A stretch of 39,550 nucleotides of DNA from Microbispora triticiradicis (GCA_003260025.2 QFZU02000019.1:1-39550); one strand, 5' to 3'; shown: positions 24,200 to 31,803, counted from the stretch's first letter. Notes: generated by a model not told the origin, from the letters alone. A program made the numbers and translations.

Positions 24200-24353
24200 C
24201 TGGCCAGGCCAGTCACTGCCCTGGCCTGGTGAGGCACTTAACCGGCCTGGTCGGTCGCTGCCCTGGCCCGGTCCGTTGCTGCCCTGGCCTGGTCAGGCAC
24301 TTGACCGGCCCGGTCCGTCACTGCGCTTCGCCGGCCCGGTCGGTCACTGCGCC
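24200..24353. repeat. Seven degenerate 20-26-bp tandem repeats
   Basis: Units start at 24200, 24221, 24243, 24263, 24284, 24306 and 24332, each beginning C(T)GGCCYGGT. Two sub-types occur: one ending GTCRCTGCC (first, third, fourth, sixth and seventh units, with variations) and one ending AGGCACTTRAC (second and fifth units). The order suggests duplication of a 63-bp block. No start codon and coding frame spans the block. It lies between the ABC1 kinase stop and the convergent secreted-protein gene. Confidence 0.8.
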
Positions 24354-24412
24354 GCAAGGAACCTCCGGTCCTCGCGAAGCCCGCTTCGCTGGGCCTTAGC
24401 TGCGGTCCTTGC
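24354..24412. terminator. Nested inverted repeats in the convergent intergenic region
   Basis: An outer stem GCAAGGA (24354-24360) / TCCTTGC (24406-24412) encloses an inner stem GCGAAGC (24374-24380) / GCTTCGC (24383-24389). It lies between two convergent genes and could end transcription in both directions; no U-run is present. Confidence 0.4.
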
Positions 24413-24462
24413 TCCCTTCCGCTCCGCTCCCTCCACCCCGGTTAACGGTGGCGGACAATGCT

Positions 24463-25008
24463 CTATCCGGCGTGGGCCCGGCCGCCACGGCCCTCGACGG
24501 CCCGCAGCGTCTGGTTGATGACGCAGCGGTTGATGCCCCGCCTGCAGTTGCCGTTGACGGTGTTGGTGAAGACGCTGACGCTCGACACCTGCTGGATACC
24601 GGCGAACGTGACGGCGCTGTTGGCAGCCGGAGCGTTCACGTTGCGCCGCCCGGTCGCGACCTGCCGTGCGGGGCTGCCGATGCTGGGCGAGCTCGAGGTG
24701 CCGGTGCCGCCGGTGCTCTGGGTCGCCCCGCGCCCGTGCCCACCGCCGTGATCATTGCCGTGAGCGCGGGCATGAGCATGGGCGTGCCGAACCGTCCGCA
24801 GGCCCGGAGGGAGCTGCGCGGCGCCGACCGGCTGCACGGCGAGAAACGGCAGGCCAGCGACGATCAGACCGGCAGCGACCAAACCCGCGGCGACTGGACC
24901 GGTGCTCGGGCCGGTGCTCCGGCCGGTGGTCGGGTCGGTGATCGTGGTGGCGGCTGGCCGCCGTGCTCTGGCGGTCGGGCCGCGGAAATTTCTCGCTCTG
25001 TCGCTCAT
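24463..25008 (-). CDS. Secreted His-rich small protein of unknown function
   Basis: A predicted 181-residue protein with a long, Thr/Pro/Arg-rich N-terminal region (1-37), a hydrophobic segment (about 38-58) and a signal-peptidase-like site after VGA near residue 63. The mature part has a His cluster HAHAHARAHGNDHGGGHG (74-91), a Ser/Gly/Thr linker, and a beta-prone C-terminal region TFAGIQQVSSVSVFTNTVNG with two cysteines (NCRRGINRC). I recognise no named family; metal binding by the histidines and one disulfide are plausible. The start is uncertain: an ATG at 25014 is equally possible. The 154-bp gap upstream shows no clear promoter. Confidence 0.65.
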   Translation of the reverse strand: MSDRARNFRGPTARARRPAATTITDPTTGRSTGPSTGPVAAGLVAAGLIVAGLPFLAVQPVGAAQLPPGLRTVRHAHAHARAHGNDHGGGHGRGATQSTGGTGTSSSPSIGSPARQVATGRRNVNAPAANSAVTFAGIQQVSSVSVFTNTVNGNCRRGINRCVINQTLRAVEGRGGRAHAG

Positions 25009-25192
25009 CCGCATCCCGTCCGCCGCTCGTCTGCCCACTTGGCCGCCACATGCCGTCGCTTCCGCCCGGCGTCGTCGGCGGCCGTCCGGCTCATACCCCG
25101 CGGCCCGGGGCACCTCCCGTGGCAGGCGCTCTGCTGCGCGGCCGATGACCCATTCTTTGCGGCAGGCCGGGTTAGATGCCCGATATGGGCGA

Positions 25193-25223
25193 AGGCCCGG
25201 GCCGGTCACCCCGGCCCGGGCCT
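25193..25223 (-). terminator. Perfect 13-bp hairpin terminator after the whiB7 transcription unit
   Basis: AGGCCCGGGCCGG (25193-25205) pairs with CCGGCCCGGGCCT (25211-25223) across a 5-nt loop. It begins 30 bp past the stop of the small protein gene downstream of whiB7 and probably ends that transcript. Confidence 0.8.
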
Positions 25224-25252
25224 CCTCTGTTCACTCTGCTCCGGTCACGGCG

Positions 25253-25435
25253 TCAGACGCGCGCCAGCGCGGACCGCAGCCGGCGGGACGCGCGCTCTAC
25301 TTCCCGGCGCGCCTTCTCGACGCTCCTGACCCGGCCGGCGAGCCGCTCCTGCTCCGCCTCGCGGTGGAGGGTTCGTATTCGCTCGTGTACCAGTTCTTGA
25401 TTCAGATACATGGTCGTCATGGGGGCGATGTTCAT
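25253..25435 (-). CDS. Small conserved actinobacterial protein of unknown function
   Basis: A 60-residue, highly charged helical protein starting MNIAPMTTMYLNQELVHERI, followed by an Arg/Glu-rich amphipathic helix (about 25-58). Similar short proteins with a 'LxxELxxxRIxxLHREAExxRLA' pattern are frequent in actinobacteria, often near regulators, and have no known function. It starts 37 bp after the whiB7 stop with GAAGGA upstream, so it is probably cotranscribed with whiB7. An in-frame ATG at MTTMYLNQ is an alternative start. Confidence 0.7.
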   Translation of the reverse strand: MNIAPMTTMYLNQELVHERIRTLHREAEQERLAGRVRSVEKARREVERASRRLRSALARV

Positions 25436-25472
25436 TTCGGTCGGTTTCCTTCCGGATTCGATGTCGTGCGGT

Positions 25473-25736
25473 TCAGGCGGCGACGGGGGTCTTGCGCGGG
25501 CGCCCACGGGGACGCTTGCGGGGTACGACGACCCCCCGCAGGATGAGCTCTCCGCCCCAGACGCCCCACGGCTCCTCGCGCTCCAGCGCGCGGGCCAGGC
25601 AGGCCTTCTGGATCGGGCAGCCGCCGCAGAGCGCCTTGGCGAACTCCACGTCCTCGGGAGACTCGGCGAACCACAGGTCGGGCTCGGTACGGCAGGGGAT
25701 TTCGGCTTCGATCAGGTCCATGACCGGGGCCGCCAT
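25473..25736 (-). CDS. whiB7: WhiB7-type iron-sulfur transcriptional activator
   Basis: WhiB7 binds a [4Fe-4S] cluster and the principal sigma factor and switches on intrinsic antibiotic-resistance genes. The 87-residue protein has the four-cysteine cluster site (C at PCRTEPDL, then ALCGGCPIQKAC), the GVWGGE turn, and a C-terminal AT-hook KRPRGRPRK, the feature that separates WhiB7 from other WhiB proteins. The ATG at 25736 has GAGG 8 nt upstream; longer in-frame starts would cross the leader terminator. The neighbours (ABC1 kinase, uvrD2) match the M. tuberculosis whiB7 locus. Expression should be controlled by the autoregulated promoter and leader attenuation described at 25801-26293. Confidence 0.95.
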   Translation of the reverse strand: MAAPVMDLIEAEIPCRTEPDLWFAESPEDVEFAKALCGGCPIQKACLARALEREEPWGVWGGELILRGVVVPRKRPRGRPRKTPVAA

Positions 25737-25800
25737 CTGCGTCACCTCTTCGAGTGTTTCTGGTCTGGTGTCCTCGTTGCGGGGTGTGGATTCGTGGCCG

Positions 25801-25842
25801 ACAAACAAAAGGGCCGCGGATCCTGGTGCGGATCCGCGGCCC
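25801..25842 (-). terminator. Intrinsic terminator (attenuator) in the whiB7 leader
   Basis: A perfect 13-bp stem GGGCCGCGGATCC (25811-25823) with its complement (25830-25842) and a 6-nt loop. On the minus strand it is followed by TTTTGTTTGT (25810-25801). It lies 15 nt after the stop of the upstream ORF and 64 nt before the whiB7 ATG, so most transcripts should end here unless read-through is induced. Confidence 0.92.
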
Positions 25843-25857
25843 GGAGAGGGAGACCGG

Positions 25858-26175
25858 TCAGGGTATGACTGGTTCTCTCCAGGCGTGGTGCGGACCCTGG
25901 GCGGCGCCGCCGCGAGCGGCGGCGCGGATCTGCTCATCACCCATCGGCCGGTTCACGTACACCGGAAGGTGGGTGGGGGTGCTGTGGCCGGTCCGGCCGG
26001 CGAACGCGCCGAAGACAGCCGAGCCCGCGACTCCGCTCACCGGAGCCAGGGCGGCGACGGCCTCGTCACGCCGCAGTTTCACCGGCGTTCCAGCCGGCGT
26101 GACAGTCGACGCGACAACGGCGGCCGGGCGCGCGGAGACGAGCCACAGCACACGGGACGTCGTCATGTTCCTCAC
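25858..26175 (-). CDS. whiB7 upstream ORF (leader peptide, 105 codons)
   Basis: A GTG start at 26175 has an excellent ribosome site GGAGGTGA (26188-26181) 5 nt upstream. The frame runs 105 codons and stops 15 nt before the attenuator. The product begins MRNMTTSRVLWLV and ends HHAWREPVIP; it has no recognisable domain, signal peptide or membrane helix. The codons near the end (about 80-92) form a GC hairpin (25904-25925). In mycobacteria and Streptomyces, whiB7/wblC leaders carry an upstream ORF whose translation controls early termination, and this frame fits that role. An in-frame ATG at 26190 overlaps the ribosome site and is less likely. Confidence 0.75.
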   Translation of the reverse strand: MRNMTTSRVLWLVSARPAAVVASTVTPAGTPVKLRRDEAVAALAPVSGVAGSAVFGAFAGRTGHSTPTHLPVYVNRPMGDEQIRAAARGGAAQGPHHAWREPVIP

Positions 26176-26256
26176 TGGACTCACCTCCATTTCTCTGCGC
26201 TCTACTGTTCGTCGTGCGTCTCGGCCGGGCAGGAGCGTCCGGCTGACTTGTCCAAG

Positions 26257-26293
26257 ACCCTAAACCGCCGCGGCAGGCCGGGCAACCTATTTT
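26257..26293 (-). promoter_or_regulatory. whiB7 promoter with WhiB7-type AT-rich element
   Basis: On the minus strand: AAAAT (26293-26289), 3 nt, -35 TTGCCC (26285-26280), 17-nt spacer, -10 TAGGGT (26262-26257). An AT-rich stretch 3 bp upstream of the -35 is the known hallmark of WhiB7-activated promoters, bound by the AT-hook. The expected start point is near 26250, giving a leader of about 515 nt. Confidence 0.82.
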
Positions 26294-26306
26294 CTACCTG
26301 CGATTT

Positions 26307-27203
26307 TCACGACTTCGTGACACGAGGATGTGGCTCCGGCGACACCCGGATCAGGCACTCCTGGACCACGGAGACGACGAGCTCCCCCGAGGCGCTGAAC
26401 ATCTGCCCGCGGGCGAGCCCGCGCGCCGCCCCGGACCAGGGCGACTCCTGGGCGTACAGCAGCCAGTCGTCGGCCCGGAAGGGCCGGTGGAACCACATGG
26501 CGTGGTCCAGCGACGCGCCGGACACGGCGGAGGAACCCCAGGCCAGCCCGTGCGCCAGCAGCACGGTGTCCACCAGCGTGAAGTCACTGGCGTACGCCGC
26601 GAGCACGATGTGCAGCAGCGGGTCGTCGGGCAGGTCGGCGTCGTACCGGAACCAGACGCGGTTCTCGGGGGTGACCAGGCTCGGGTCCTTGGCCGCCTCC
26701 CAGGGCAGCGCGTTGACGTACCTGACGTCGACCGGGCGCGGCTTCGACAGCAGGTCGCGCCACCCCGGCTCGTCGCCGAAGACGTCGCGCATCCGCTCCT
26801 GGAAGGTCGGCAGCGTCTCGGGGGCCGGCGCCTCCGGCATCCGGGCGGCCTGGTGGCTCACCCCCTGCTCCTCGACGTGGAACGACGCCGACATCGAGAA
26901 GATCGCCTTGCCGTGCTGGATGGCCGTGATGCGCCGGGTGGTGAACGACCGGCCGTCCCGCACCCGCTCCACGTTGTAGACGATCGGCACGGCGGGGTCG
27001 CCCGGCCGGATGAAGTAGGCGTGCAGCGAGTGCACCATCCGGTCGCCCGGCACCGTGCGCCCGGCCGCCACGAGCGCCTGCGCGGCCACTTGGCCGCCGA
27101 AGACCCGCTGGAACCGCTCCTCCGGGCTGCGCCCCCGGAAGATGTCGAGCTCGATCTGCTCCAGGTCGAGCAGGTCCAGCAGCTCCTTCAGGGCCGAGTT
27201 CAC
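26307..27203 (-). CDS. tesB: Acyl-CoA thioesterase II (TesB family)
   Basis: TesB hydrolyses fatty acyl-CoA to free fatty acid and CoA. The 298-residue double-hotdog protein shows the N-terminal hotdog (FRGRSPEERFQRVFGGQVAAQALVAAGRTV, HSLHAYFIRPGD) and the C-terminal hotdog with LAYASDF-type AAYASDFTLVDT, GASLDHAMWFHRPFRADDWLLY and ARGLARGQMFSASGELVVSVVQE. The catalytic Asp in SDF is present. The GTG at 27203 has GGAGG 6 nt upstream. It lies between uvrD2 and whiB7, 14 bp after uvrD2, and its end abuts the whiB7 promoter. Confidence 0.94.
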   Translation of the reverse strand: MNSALKELLDLLDLEQIELDIFRGRSPEERFQRVFGGQVAAQALVAAGRTVPGDRMVHSLHAYFIRPGDPAVPIVYNVERVRDGRSFTTRRITAIQHGKAIFSMSASFHVEEQGVSHQAARMPEAPAPETLPTFQERMRDVFGDEPGWRDLLSKPRPVDVRYVNALPWEAAKDPSLVTPENRVWFRYDADLPDDPLLHIVLAAYASDFTLVDTVLLAHGLAWGSSAVSGASLDHAMWFHRPFRADDWLLYAQESPWSGAARGLARGQMFSASGELVVSVVQECLIRVSPEPHPRVTKS

Positions 27204-27217
27204 GGGAGGCCTCCAGC

Positions 27218-29329
27218 TCAGGCGGGGGAATACTCGCCGGTAACACTACCGTCGCCGCGGCACAGCCCCAGGACCGCGTCGCCGTACCGCTCAAGTTTGA
27301 CGCGCCCGATTCCCGCGATCGCGAGCAGGTCCTCCTCGGCGGTGGGCACCCGTTCCGCGATGGCCTGCAGGGTGACGTCCGTGAAGACGACGTACGCGGG
27401 GACCTTGGCCTCCTTCGCCGCCGTCGTCCGCCACGCCTTGAGCCGTTCGAGCAGCGCCTCGTCGTAGTCGGCCGGGCAGGTCGCGCACCGGCCCAGCTTC
27501 TGCTCGGCGGCGACGGACAGCGTCTTGCCGCAGATCCGGCAGTGCAGCGGCACCGCCGCCGCGCGCCTGCCCTTCCCCCCGCCGCTGGGCCGCTCGGCCC
27601 GGCTCACGCTCGCCGTACGCGGGGAGAGGCCGTCGAGGAACCGGGACGGCCTGCGGGCGCGCCGCCCGCCGGGCGACCTGGCGAGGGCCCACGACAGGTG
27701 CAGGTGCTCGCGGGCCCGGGTGACCCCGACGTAGAGCAGCCGCCGTTCCTCCTCGACCTGGTCCGGCGTCTCCGCGTAGACGATCGGGACCATGCCGTCG
27801 GTGAGGCCGACGAGGAAGACCGCGTCCCACTCCAGGCCCTTGGCGGCGTGCAGCGAGGCGAGCGTCACGCCCTCGACCGGCGGCGCGTGCTGCTCGGCCG
27901 CCCTGCGCTCCAGTTCGCCGACGAAGCGGGGCAGGTCGGCGCCCTCGGCCGCCATGTCCTCGGCGAGGTCGGCGAGGGCCTTGAGCGACTCCCACTTCTC
28001 CCTCGCCTTGCCACCTCCGGGCGCTTCCGCGGTGAGCCCGATGCCCGAGAGGATGGCGTGCACGGCGGGCGCCAGCGGCTCCTCGCCCGCCGACCGCGCG
28101 GCGCCGCGCAGCAGCACCACGGCCTGGCGCACCTCGGGGCGCTCGAAGAACCGCTCCGCCCCGCGCAGCAGGTAGGGCACGCCGGAGTCGTTGAACGCCT
28201 GCTCGTACGCCTCCGACTGGGCGTTCACCCGGAACAGCACCGCGATCTCGCGGGTGGGCACGCCGTCGGCCATCAGCTTCTTGACGGTGAGCGCGACGCC
28301 GAGGGCCTCGGCCTGCTCGTCGTCGTACTCGGTGAAGACCGGTTCGGGGCCGTCCGGCCGCTGGGCGACCAGTTCCAGCCGGTGCGGCGAGCGGGCCATG
28401 ACCCGGTTGGCCAGCGTGACCACCTGCGGCGTCGACCGGTAGTCGCGCACCAACCGGATCACCGCCGCCGAGGGGTGCTCGACGGCGAAGTTCGTCAGGT
28501 AGTGGGGCGTGGCGCCGGTGAACGAGTAGATCGTCTGGTTGGGGTCGCCCACCACGCACACGTCGTCGCGCCCGCCGAGCCACGTGTCGAGCAGCAGCTT
28601 CTGCAGCGGGTTGACGTCCTGGAACTCGTCGACCACGAAGTAGCGGTACTGCTGGCGGATCTGCGCCGCGACCTCCCGGTGCTCGGTCATCACGGCCGCG
28701 GTGAGCTCCAGGATCGTCTCGAAGTCGATCAGGTTCCGCTGGCGGCGCACGCTCTCGTACCCCTCGTACAGCCGCGCGACCTCCTCGGGCGCGATCGGCG
28801 GGGTGCGCCGCGCCTTGACGGCGGCGGCCGGGTAGTCCTCCGGGGCGACCTGGGTGACCTTCGCCCACTCGATCTCGCTCGCGACGTCGCGCAACTCGCC
28901 GCGCTCGGGGTTCCTGCGCAGCCGCCGGGCCGCCTCGATCAGCAGCGGCAGCTTCGACTCGACCACCTGCGGCGGATCGCCGCCGATCACCCGGGGCCAG
29001 AAGTAGCTGAGCTGGCGCAGGGCCGCCGCGTGGAACGTGCGGGCCTGCACCCCCGGCGCGCCGAGCCGGCGCAGCCGCTGCTTCAACTCGCCCGCCGCAC
29101 GGGTCGTGAAGGTGACCGCGAGCACCCCCTGCGGATCGACGACCCCCGTCTGCACGACGTACGCGATGCGGTGGGTGATGGCACGGGTCTTGCCGGTGCC
29201 CGCGCCCGCGAGCACGCACACCGGTCCGCGCACCGCCTGGGCGACCTCGCGCTGCTCGGGATCCAGACCGTCGAGGACGTCCAAGGAGCCGCTCCCAACA
29301 TGCGTGGCGGACGTTGTTACTGGCATCAT
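27218..29329 (-). CDS. uvrD2: UvrD2-type superfamily I DNA helicase with HRDC domain
   Basis: A 3'-5' ATP-dependent DNA helicase of DNA repair. The 703-residue product has Walker A GAGTGKT (about 42-48), DEFQDVNPLQ (motif II), GDPNQTIYSFTGA (motif III), VRDYRST (motif IV) and LLYVGVTRARE (motif VI). The tetracysteine CRICGKTL...CATCP lies before a C-terminal HRDC domain. That layout and length match mycobacterial UvrD2 (700 residues) rather than UvrD1/PcrA. The start is uncertain: paired ATGs at 29329 and 29326, or a TTG about 14 codons later with GGGAG upstream. It diverges from the secreted hydrolase gene. Confidence 0.94.
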   Translation of the reverse strand: MMPVTTSATHVGSGSLDVLDGLDPEQREVAQAVRGPVCVLAGAGTGKTRAITHRIAYVVQTGVVDPQGVLAVTFTTRAAGELKQRLRRLGAPGVQARTFHAAALRQLSYFWPRVIGGDPPQVVESKLPLLIEAARRLRRNPERGELRDVASEIEWAKVTQVAPEDYPAAAVKARRTPPIAPEEVARLYEGYESVRRQRNLIDFETILELTAAVMTEHREVAAQIRQQYRYFVVDEFQDVNPLQKLLLDTWLGGRDDVCVVGDPNQTIYSFTGATPHYLTNFAVEHPSAAVIRLVRDYRSTPQVVTLANRVMARSPHRLELVAQRPDGPEPVFTEYDDEQAEALGVALTVKKLMADGVPTREIAVLFRVNAQSEAYEQAFNDSGVPYLLRGAERFFERPEVRQAVVLLRGAARSAGEEPLAPAVHAILSGIGLTAEAPGGGKAREKWESLKALADLAEDMAAEGADLPRFVGELERRAAEQHAPPVEGVTLASLHAAKGLEWDAVFLVGLTDGMVPIVYAETPDQVEEERRLLYVGVTRAREHLHLSWALARSPGGRRARRPSRFLDGLSPRTASVSRAERPSGGGKGRRAAAVPLHCRICGKTLSVAAEQKLGRCATCPADYDEALLERLKAWRTTAAKEAKVPAYVVFTDVTLQAIAERVPTAEEDLLAIAGIGRVKLERYGDAVLGLCRGDGSVTGEYSPA

Positions 29330-29423
29330 CCTTGCAGCAGCAGACCGAGCGTGTCCCATTGACCGGTCGGGGCACGACGCGACAGCGACGCGACATGGAC
29401 GCGACATCGGGGAGGATGACGCC

Positions 29424-30452
29424 GTGGGAACCGCGGTCCGAACTGCCATGGGCATGGGCGCCGCCGCCCTCGCCGCGCTGATGCTCACCTCGCCCGGCGC
29501 GCGGGCCGCCACCGTGGCCGCCGCCGTCGCCCCCGCCGGCAACCCCGCACCTCAGCCGTCGGCCACTCCGGTTCCGTCCGCCTCTCCGGTGTCGTCCGCG
29601 TCGGCCACGCCGTCGACGCCGCCCACGCCCTCCGCAAGCGCCTCGCCTTCGGCGTCTCCCACGCCGCCCGCCGGCGCGAGGATGCACACCTACTCGTACG
29701 GCCCGCACCCCCGCCAGATCATGGACGTGTGGTGGCACCCCACCGGCCCGCGGCGTCCCGCCGTGTTCGTCGTCCACGGCGGCTGGTGGTCGGGGGGCGA
29801 CAAGAAGTACATGACGTCGGTCACCCGCTACTACGTCCAGCAGGGCTACACCGTCGTCAACCTCGACTACCGGCTGTCCGGCGACGCGCCGTGGCCGGCC
29901 CAGCGCACCGACGTCCTGTCCGCGGTCGCCGCCGTTCGCAGGCACCCGGCCCTCTTCAACACCGACCCCGGGCGCTACGTGCTCCTCGGGTTCTCCGCCG
30001 GGGGTCACCTCGCCGCCGCCGTCGGCACCTACGGCGACGGCCGGCCGGGCCTGCGCGGGGTCGTCGGGATCTCCCCGCCCGTCTCGCCGCTCTCGGCGTA
30101 CGAGGACGGCACCGCGGCCGGCACGTTCGACCAGCGCAAACTGCGCCGGGCCGCGGTACTGCTGGCCGGAGGCTGCTCCCCGGCCCGGTGCCCGCGTGTC
30201 TGGTCGAGCATGGAGGTGCCGTTCCACGCCACCCCCGGCGACGCGCCGATGCTCGCGGTCCACTCGGCCGACGAGTTCGTGCCGCCGTACCAGAGCGAGG
30301 TGCTCAAGGAGTCGCTGGAGAACGTCGGGGTCCCGATGACCGTCAAGACGATGGCCGGCACCTTCCACAGCGCGCCGCTCTACCGTGAGCCCGGGGTCGC
30401 CGAGACCGTCCGGGCGTGGATCGCCGCCCGGCTGGCGCAGCCGGCCCGCTGA
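29424..30452 (+). CDS. Secreted alpha/beta hydrolase with Ser/Pro/Thr-rich linker
   Basis: A 342-residue protein with a signal peptide (MGTAVRTAMGMGAAALAALMLTSPGARA, probable cleavage after ARA), a low-complexity Pro/Ser/Ala/Thr linker (about 30-85) and an alpha/beta-hydrolase domain. Catalytic elements: HGGWWSGG (oxyanion hole), nucleophile GFSAGGHL, the acidic residue in HSADEFVPP and the His in GTFHSAP. It resembles carboxylesterase/BD-FAE-type acetylesterases acting outside the cell. The GTG start has GGAGG 8 nt upstream. The linker may cross the cell wall. Confidence 0.9.
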   Translation: MGTAVRTAMGMGAAALAALMLTSPGARAATVAAAVAPAGNPAPQPSATPVPSASPVSSASATPSTPPTPSASASPSASPTPPAGARMHTYSYGPHPRQIMDVWWHPTGPRRPAVFVVHGGWWSGGDKKYMTSVTRYYVQQGYTVVNLDYRLSGDAPWPAQRTDVLSAVAAVRRHPALFNTDPGRYVLLGFSAGGHLAAAVGTYGDGRPGLRGVVGISPPVSPLSAYEDGTAAGTFDQRKLRRAAVLLAGGCSPARCPRVWSSMEVPFHATPGDAPMLAVHSADEFVPPYQSEVLKESLENVGVPMTVKTMAGTFHSAPLYREPGVAETVRAWIAARLAQPAR

Positions 30453-30556
30453 CCGGAGGACCGGCGAAGAACCGGGAACAGCCGGGGCGTCCGCGATGTT
30501 GCCATGACTGCTCGATCAACGCGTTGCCCACGAAGCTGCCCGGGAAAGGGACGAAG

Positions 30557-30796
30557 ATGGCGCTCACGGTTTACACCACGAGCTGGTGCGGCCCCTGCAA
30601 GCGGCTGAAGAGCCAGCTCACGCGGGAGGGCATCGCCTTCAGCGAGGTCGACATCGAGCGCCACCCGGACGCCGCCGAGTTCGTGATGAGCGTGAACAAC
30701 GGCAACCAGGTCGTGCCGACCGTGGTCACCGACTGCCACACCATGACGAACCCCTCGGTCGCCGAGGTCAAGCGGCACCTCCAGGGCGCCTGCTGA
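30557..30796 (+). CDS. Mycoredoxin (glutaredoxin-like, CGPC active site)
   Basis: A 79-residue thioredoxin-fold protein matching M. tuberculosis mycoredoxin Rv3198A in size and in the segments YTTSWCGPCKRLK, VDIERHPDAAEFV, NNGNQVVPTV and TNPSVAEVK. Mycoredoxins reduce mycothiol mixed disulfides. The active site here is CGPC rather than the CGYC of Rv3198A. The ATG at 30557 was chosen because the fold begins there and a GGGA-rich site precedes it. The gene converges on nudC with only 4 bp between stop codons. Confidence 0.93.
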   Translation: MALTVYTTSWCGPCKRLKSQLTREGIAFSEVDIERHPDAAEFVMSVNNGNQVVPTVVTDCHTMTNPSVAEVKRHLQGAC

Positions 30797-30800
30797 CGAC

Positions 30801-31721
30801 CTACCAGCCGGTGTCGGGGATCGGCCCTCCGTACCAGGTCTCGATCATCCGCCGGGCGATCGAGACCTCGGTCGGCAGGAGCAGCTCACCCGACCGCACC
30901 TGGGCCGCGAGCTCCTCCCGGGACAGCCAGCGGGCCTCGGCGATCTCGTCCAGGTCGGGGCGCAGGTCGGTCGTGACGGCGCGGGCGAAGAAGCCGAGCA
31001 TCAGGCTGCGCGGGAACGGCCAGGGCTGGCTGCCCAGGTAGCGGGGGGTGACGACGGCGATGCCGACCTCCTCCAGGACCTCGCGCACCACCGCGTGCTC
31101 CAGCGACTCGCCGGGTTCGACGAACCCGGCGAGCACCGACATCCGGTTCGCCGGCCACGCCGGGCCGCGCGCCAGCAGTACGCGGCCCTCGTCGTCGTGG
31201 ACCAGCATGATCACGGCGGGGTCCACGCGGGGGAAGTGCTGACTGCCGTCACGCGGGCACACCCGCATGTGCCCCGAGGCCGTCACGTTCGTGGGGCCGC
31301 CGCACCTGGGGCAGAACTCGTGGGTGGCGTGCCAGGCCTCCAGGGCCACCGCGTAGACGAGCAGCCCCGCGTCGCGGTCGTCGAGCAGCACCGCGGCCTC
31401 CCGCAGGCCCACCGCGTCGCCGGCGCCCTGGGCGGGCTCGGGCAGCGGCGCGTTCACCGCGAAGTAGGGCACGCCGTCCTCGTCCACGCCGAGGAGATAA
31501 CGTGTGCCCTCAGGCGCCTCCGCCGGAGAGGTGAGCACCAGCGCCGCGCCGTCGGTGAAGCGGCGGATCAGCGTGCGGCCGTCCTGGACGAGGAGGACCC
31601 TCGTCTTCTCCGCCTCCCAGGCCTGCCGCAGCCACTCCTCGTCGCCGCGCAGGACCGCCGACCGGTCGATGGCGCTCCGCGCGAGGAGCAGGGGGCCGAG
31701 CAGTCCGTCCGCGATTTCCAC
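30801..31721 (-). CDS. nudC: NAD(+)/NADH pyrophosphatase NudC
   Basis: NudC cleaves NADH (and NAD-capped RNA) to NMN(H) and AMP. The 306-residue protein has the NudC N-terminal domain, a zinc-ribbon region FCPRCGG...VCPRDGSQHFPR in which only three cysteines are clear, a complete Nudix box (GFVEPGESLEHAVVREVLEEVG) and the diagnostic SQPWPFPRS motif. The GTG at 31721 has GGAAGGA 8 nt upstream. Its promoter region is shared with the divergent siderophore operon, so the iron box could also affect it. Confidence 0.95.
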   Translation of the reverse strand: MEIADGLLGPLLLARSAIDRSAVLRGDEEWLRQAWEAEKTRVLLVQDGRTLIRRFTDGAALVLTSPAEAPEGTRYLLGVDEDGVPYFAVNAPLPEPAQGAGDAVGLREAAVLLDDRDAGLLVYAVALEAWHATHEFCPRCGGPTNVTASGHMRVCPRDGSQHFPRVDPAVIMLVHDDEGRVLLARGPAWPANRMSVLAGFVEPGESLEHAVVREVLEEVGIAVVTPRYLGSQPWPFPRSLMLGFFARAVTTDLRPDLDEIAEARWLSREELAAQVRSGELLLPTEVSIARRMIETWYGGPIPDTGW

Positions 31722-31803
31722 CCCGTCATCCTTCCACTGGCGCCGCCGCGGCAATCTCCCCGTCAAGCCCGTTCCCCGCGCCACCGCGCTAGGATGCACT
31801 CAC

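Noticed and set aside
24200..24353. CRISPR-like array
   Set aside because: Units are contiguous, degenerate and only 20-26 bp long, with no spacers between identical repeats and no cas genes nearby.
25858..26190. The leader frame as an ordinary protein-coding gene of unknown function
   Set aside because: Its position between the whiB7 promoter and the attenuator, with its stop 15 nt before the terminator, fits a regulatory upstream ORF better; the ATG at 26190 overlaps the ribosome site, so the GTG at 26175 was used.
27291..30368. A 1025-codon minus-strand frame across uvrD2 and the secreted hydrolase
   Set aside because: It is out of frame with the clear UvrD2 motifs, spans two oppositely oriented genes and is extremely Arg/Gly/Ala-rich, as expected of a GC-driven shadow.
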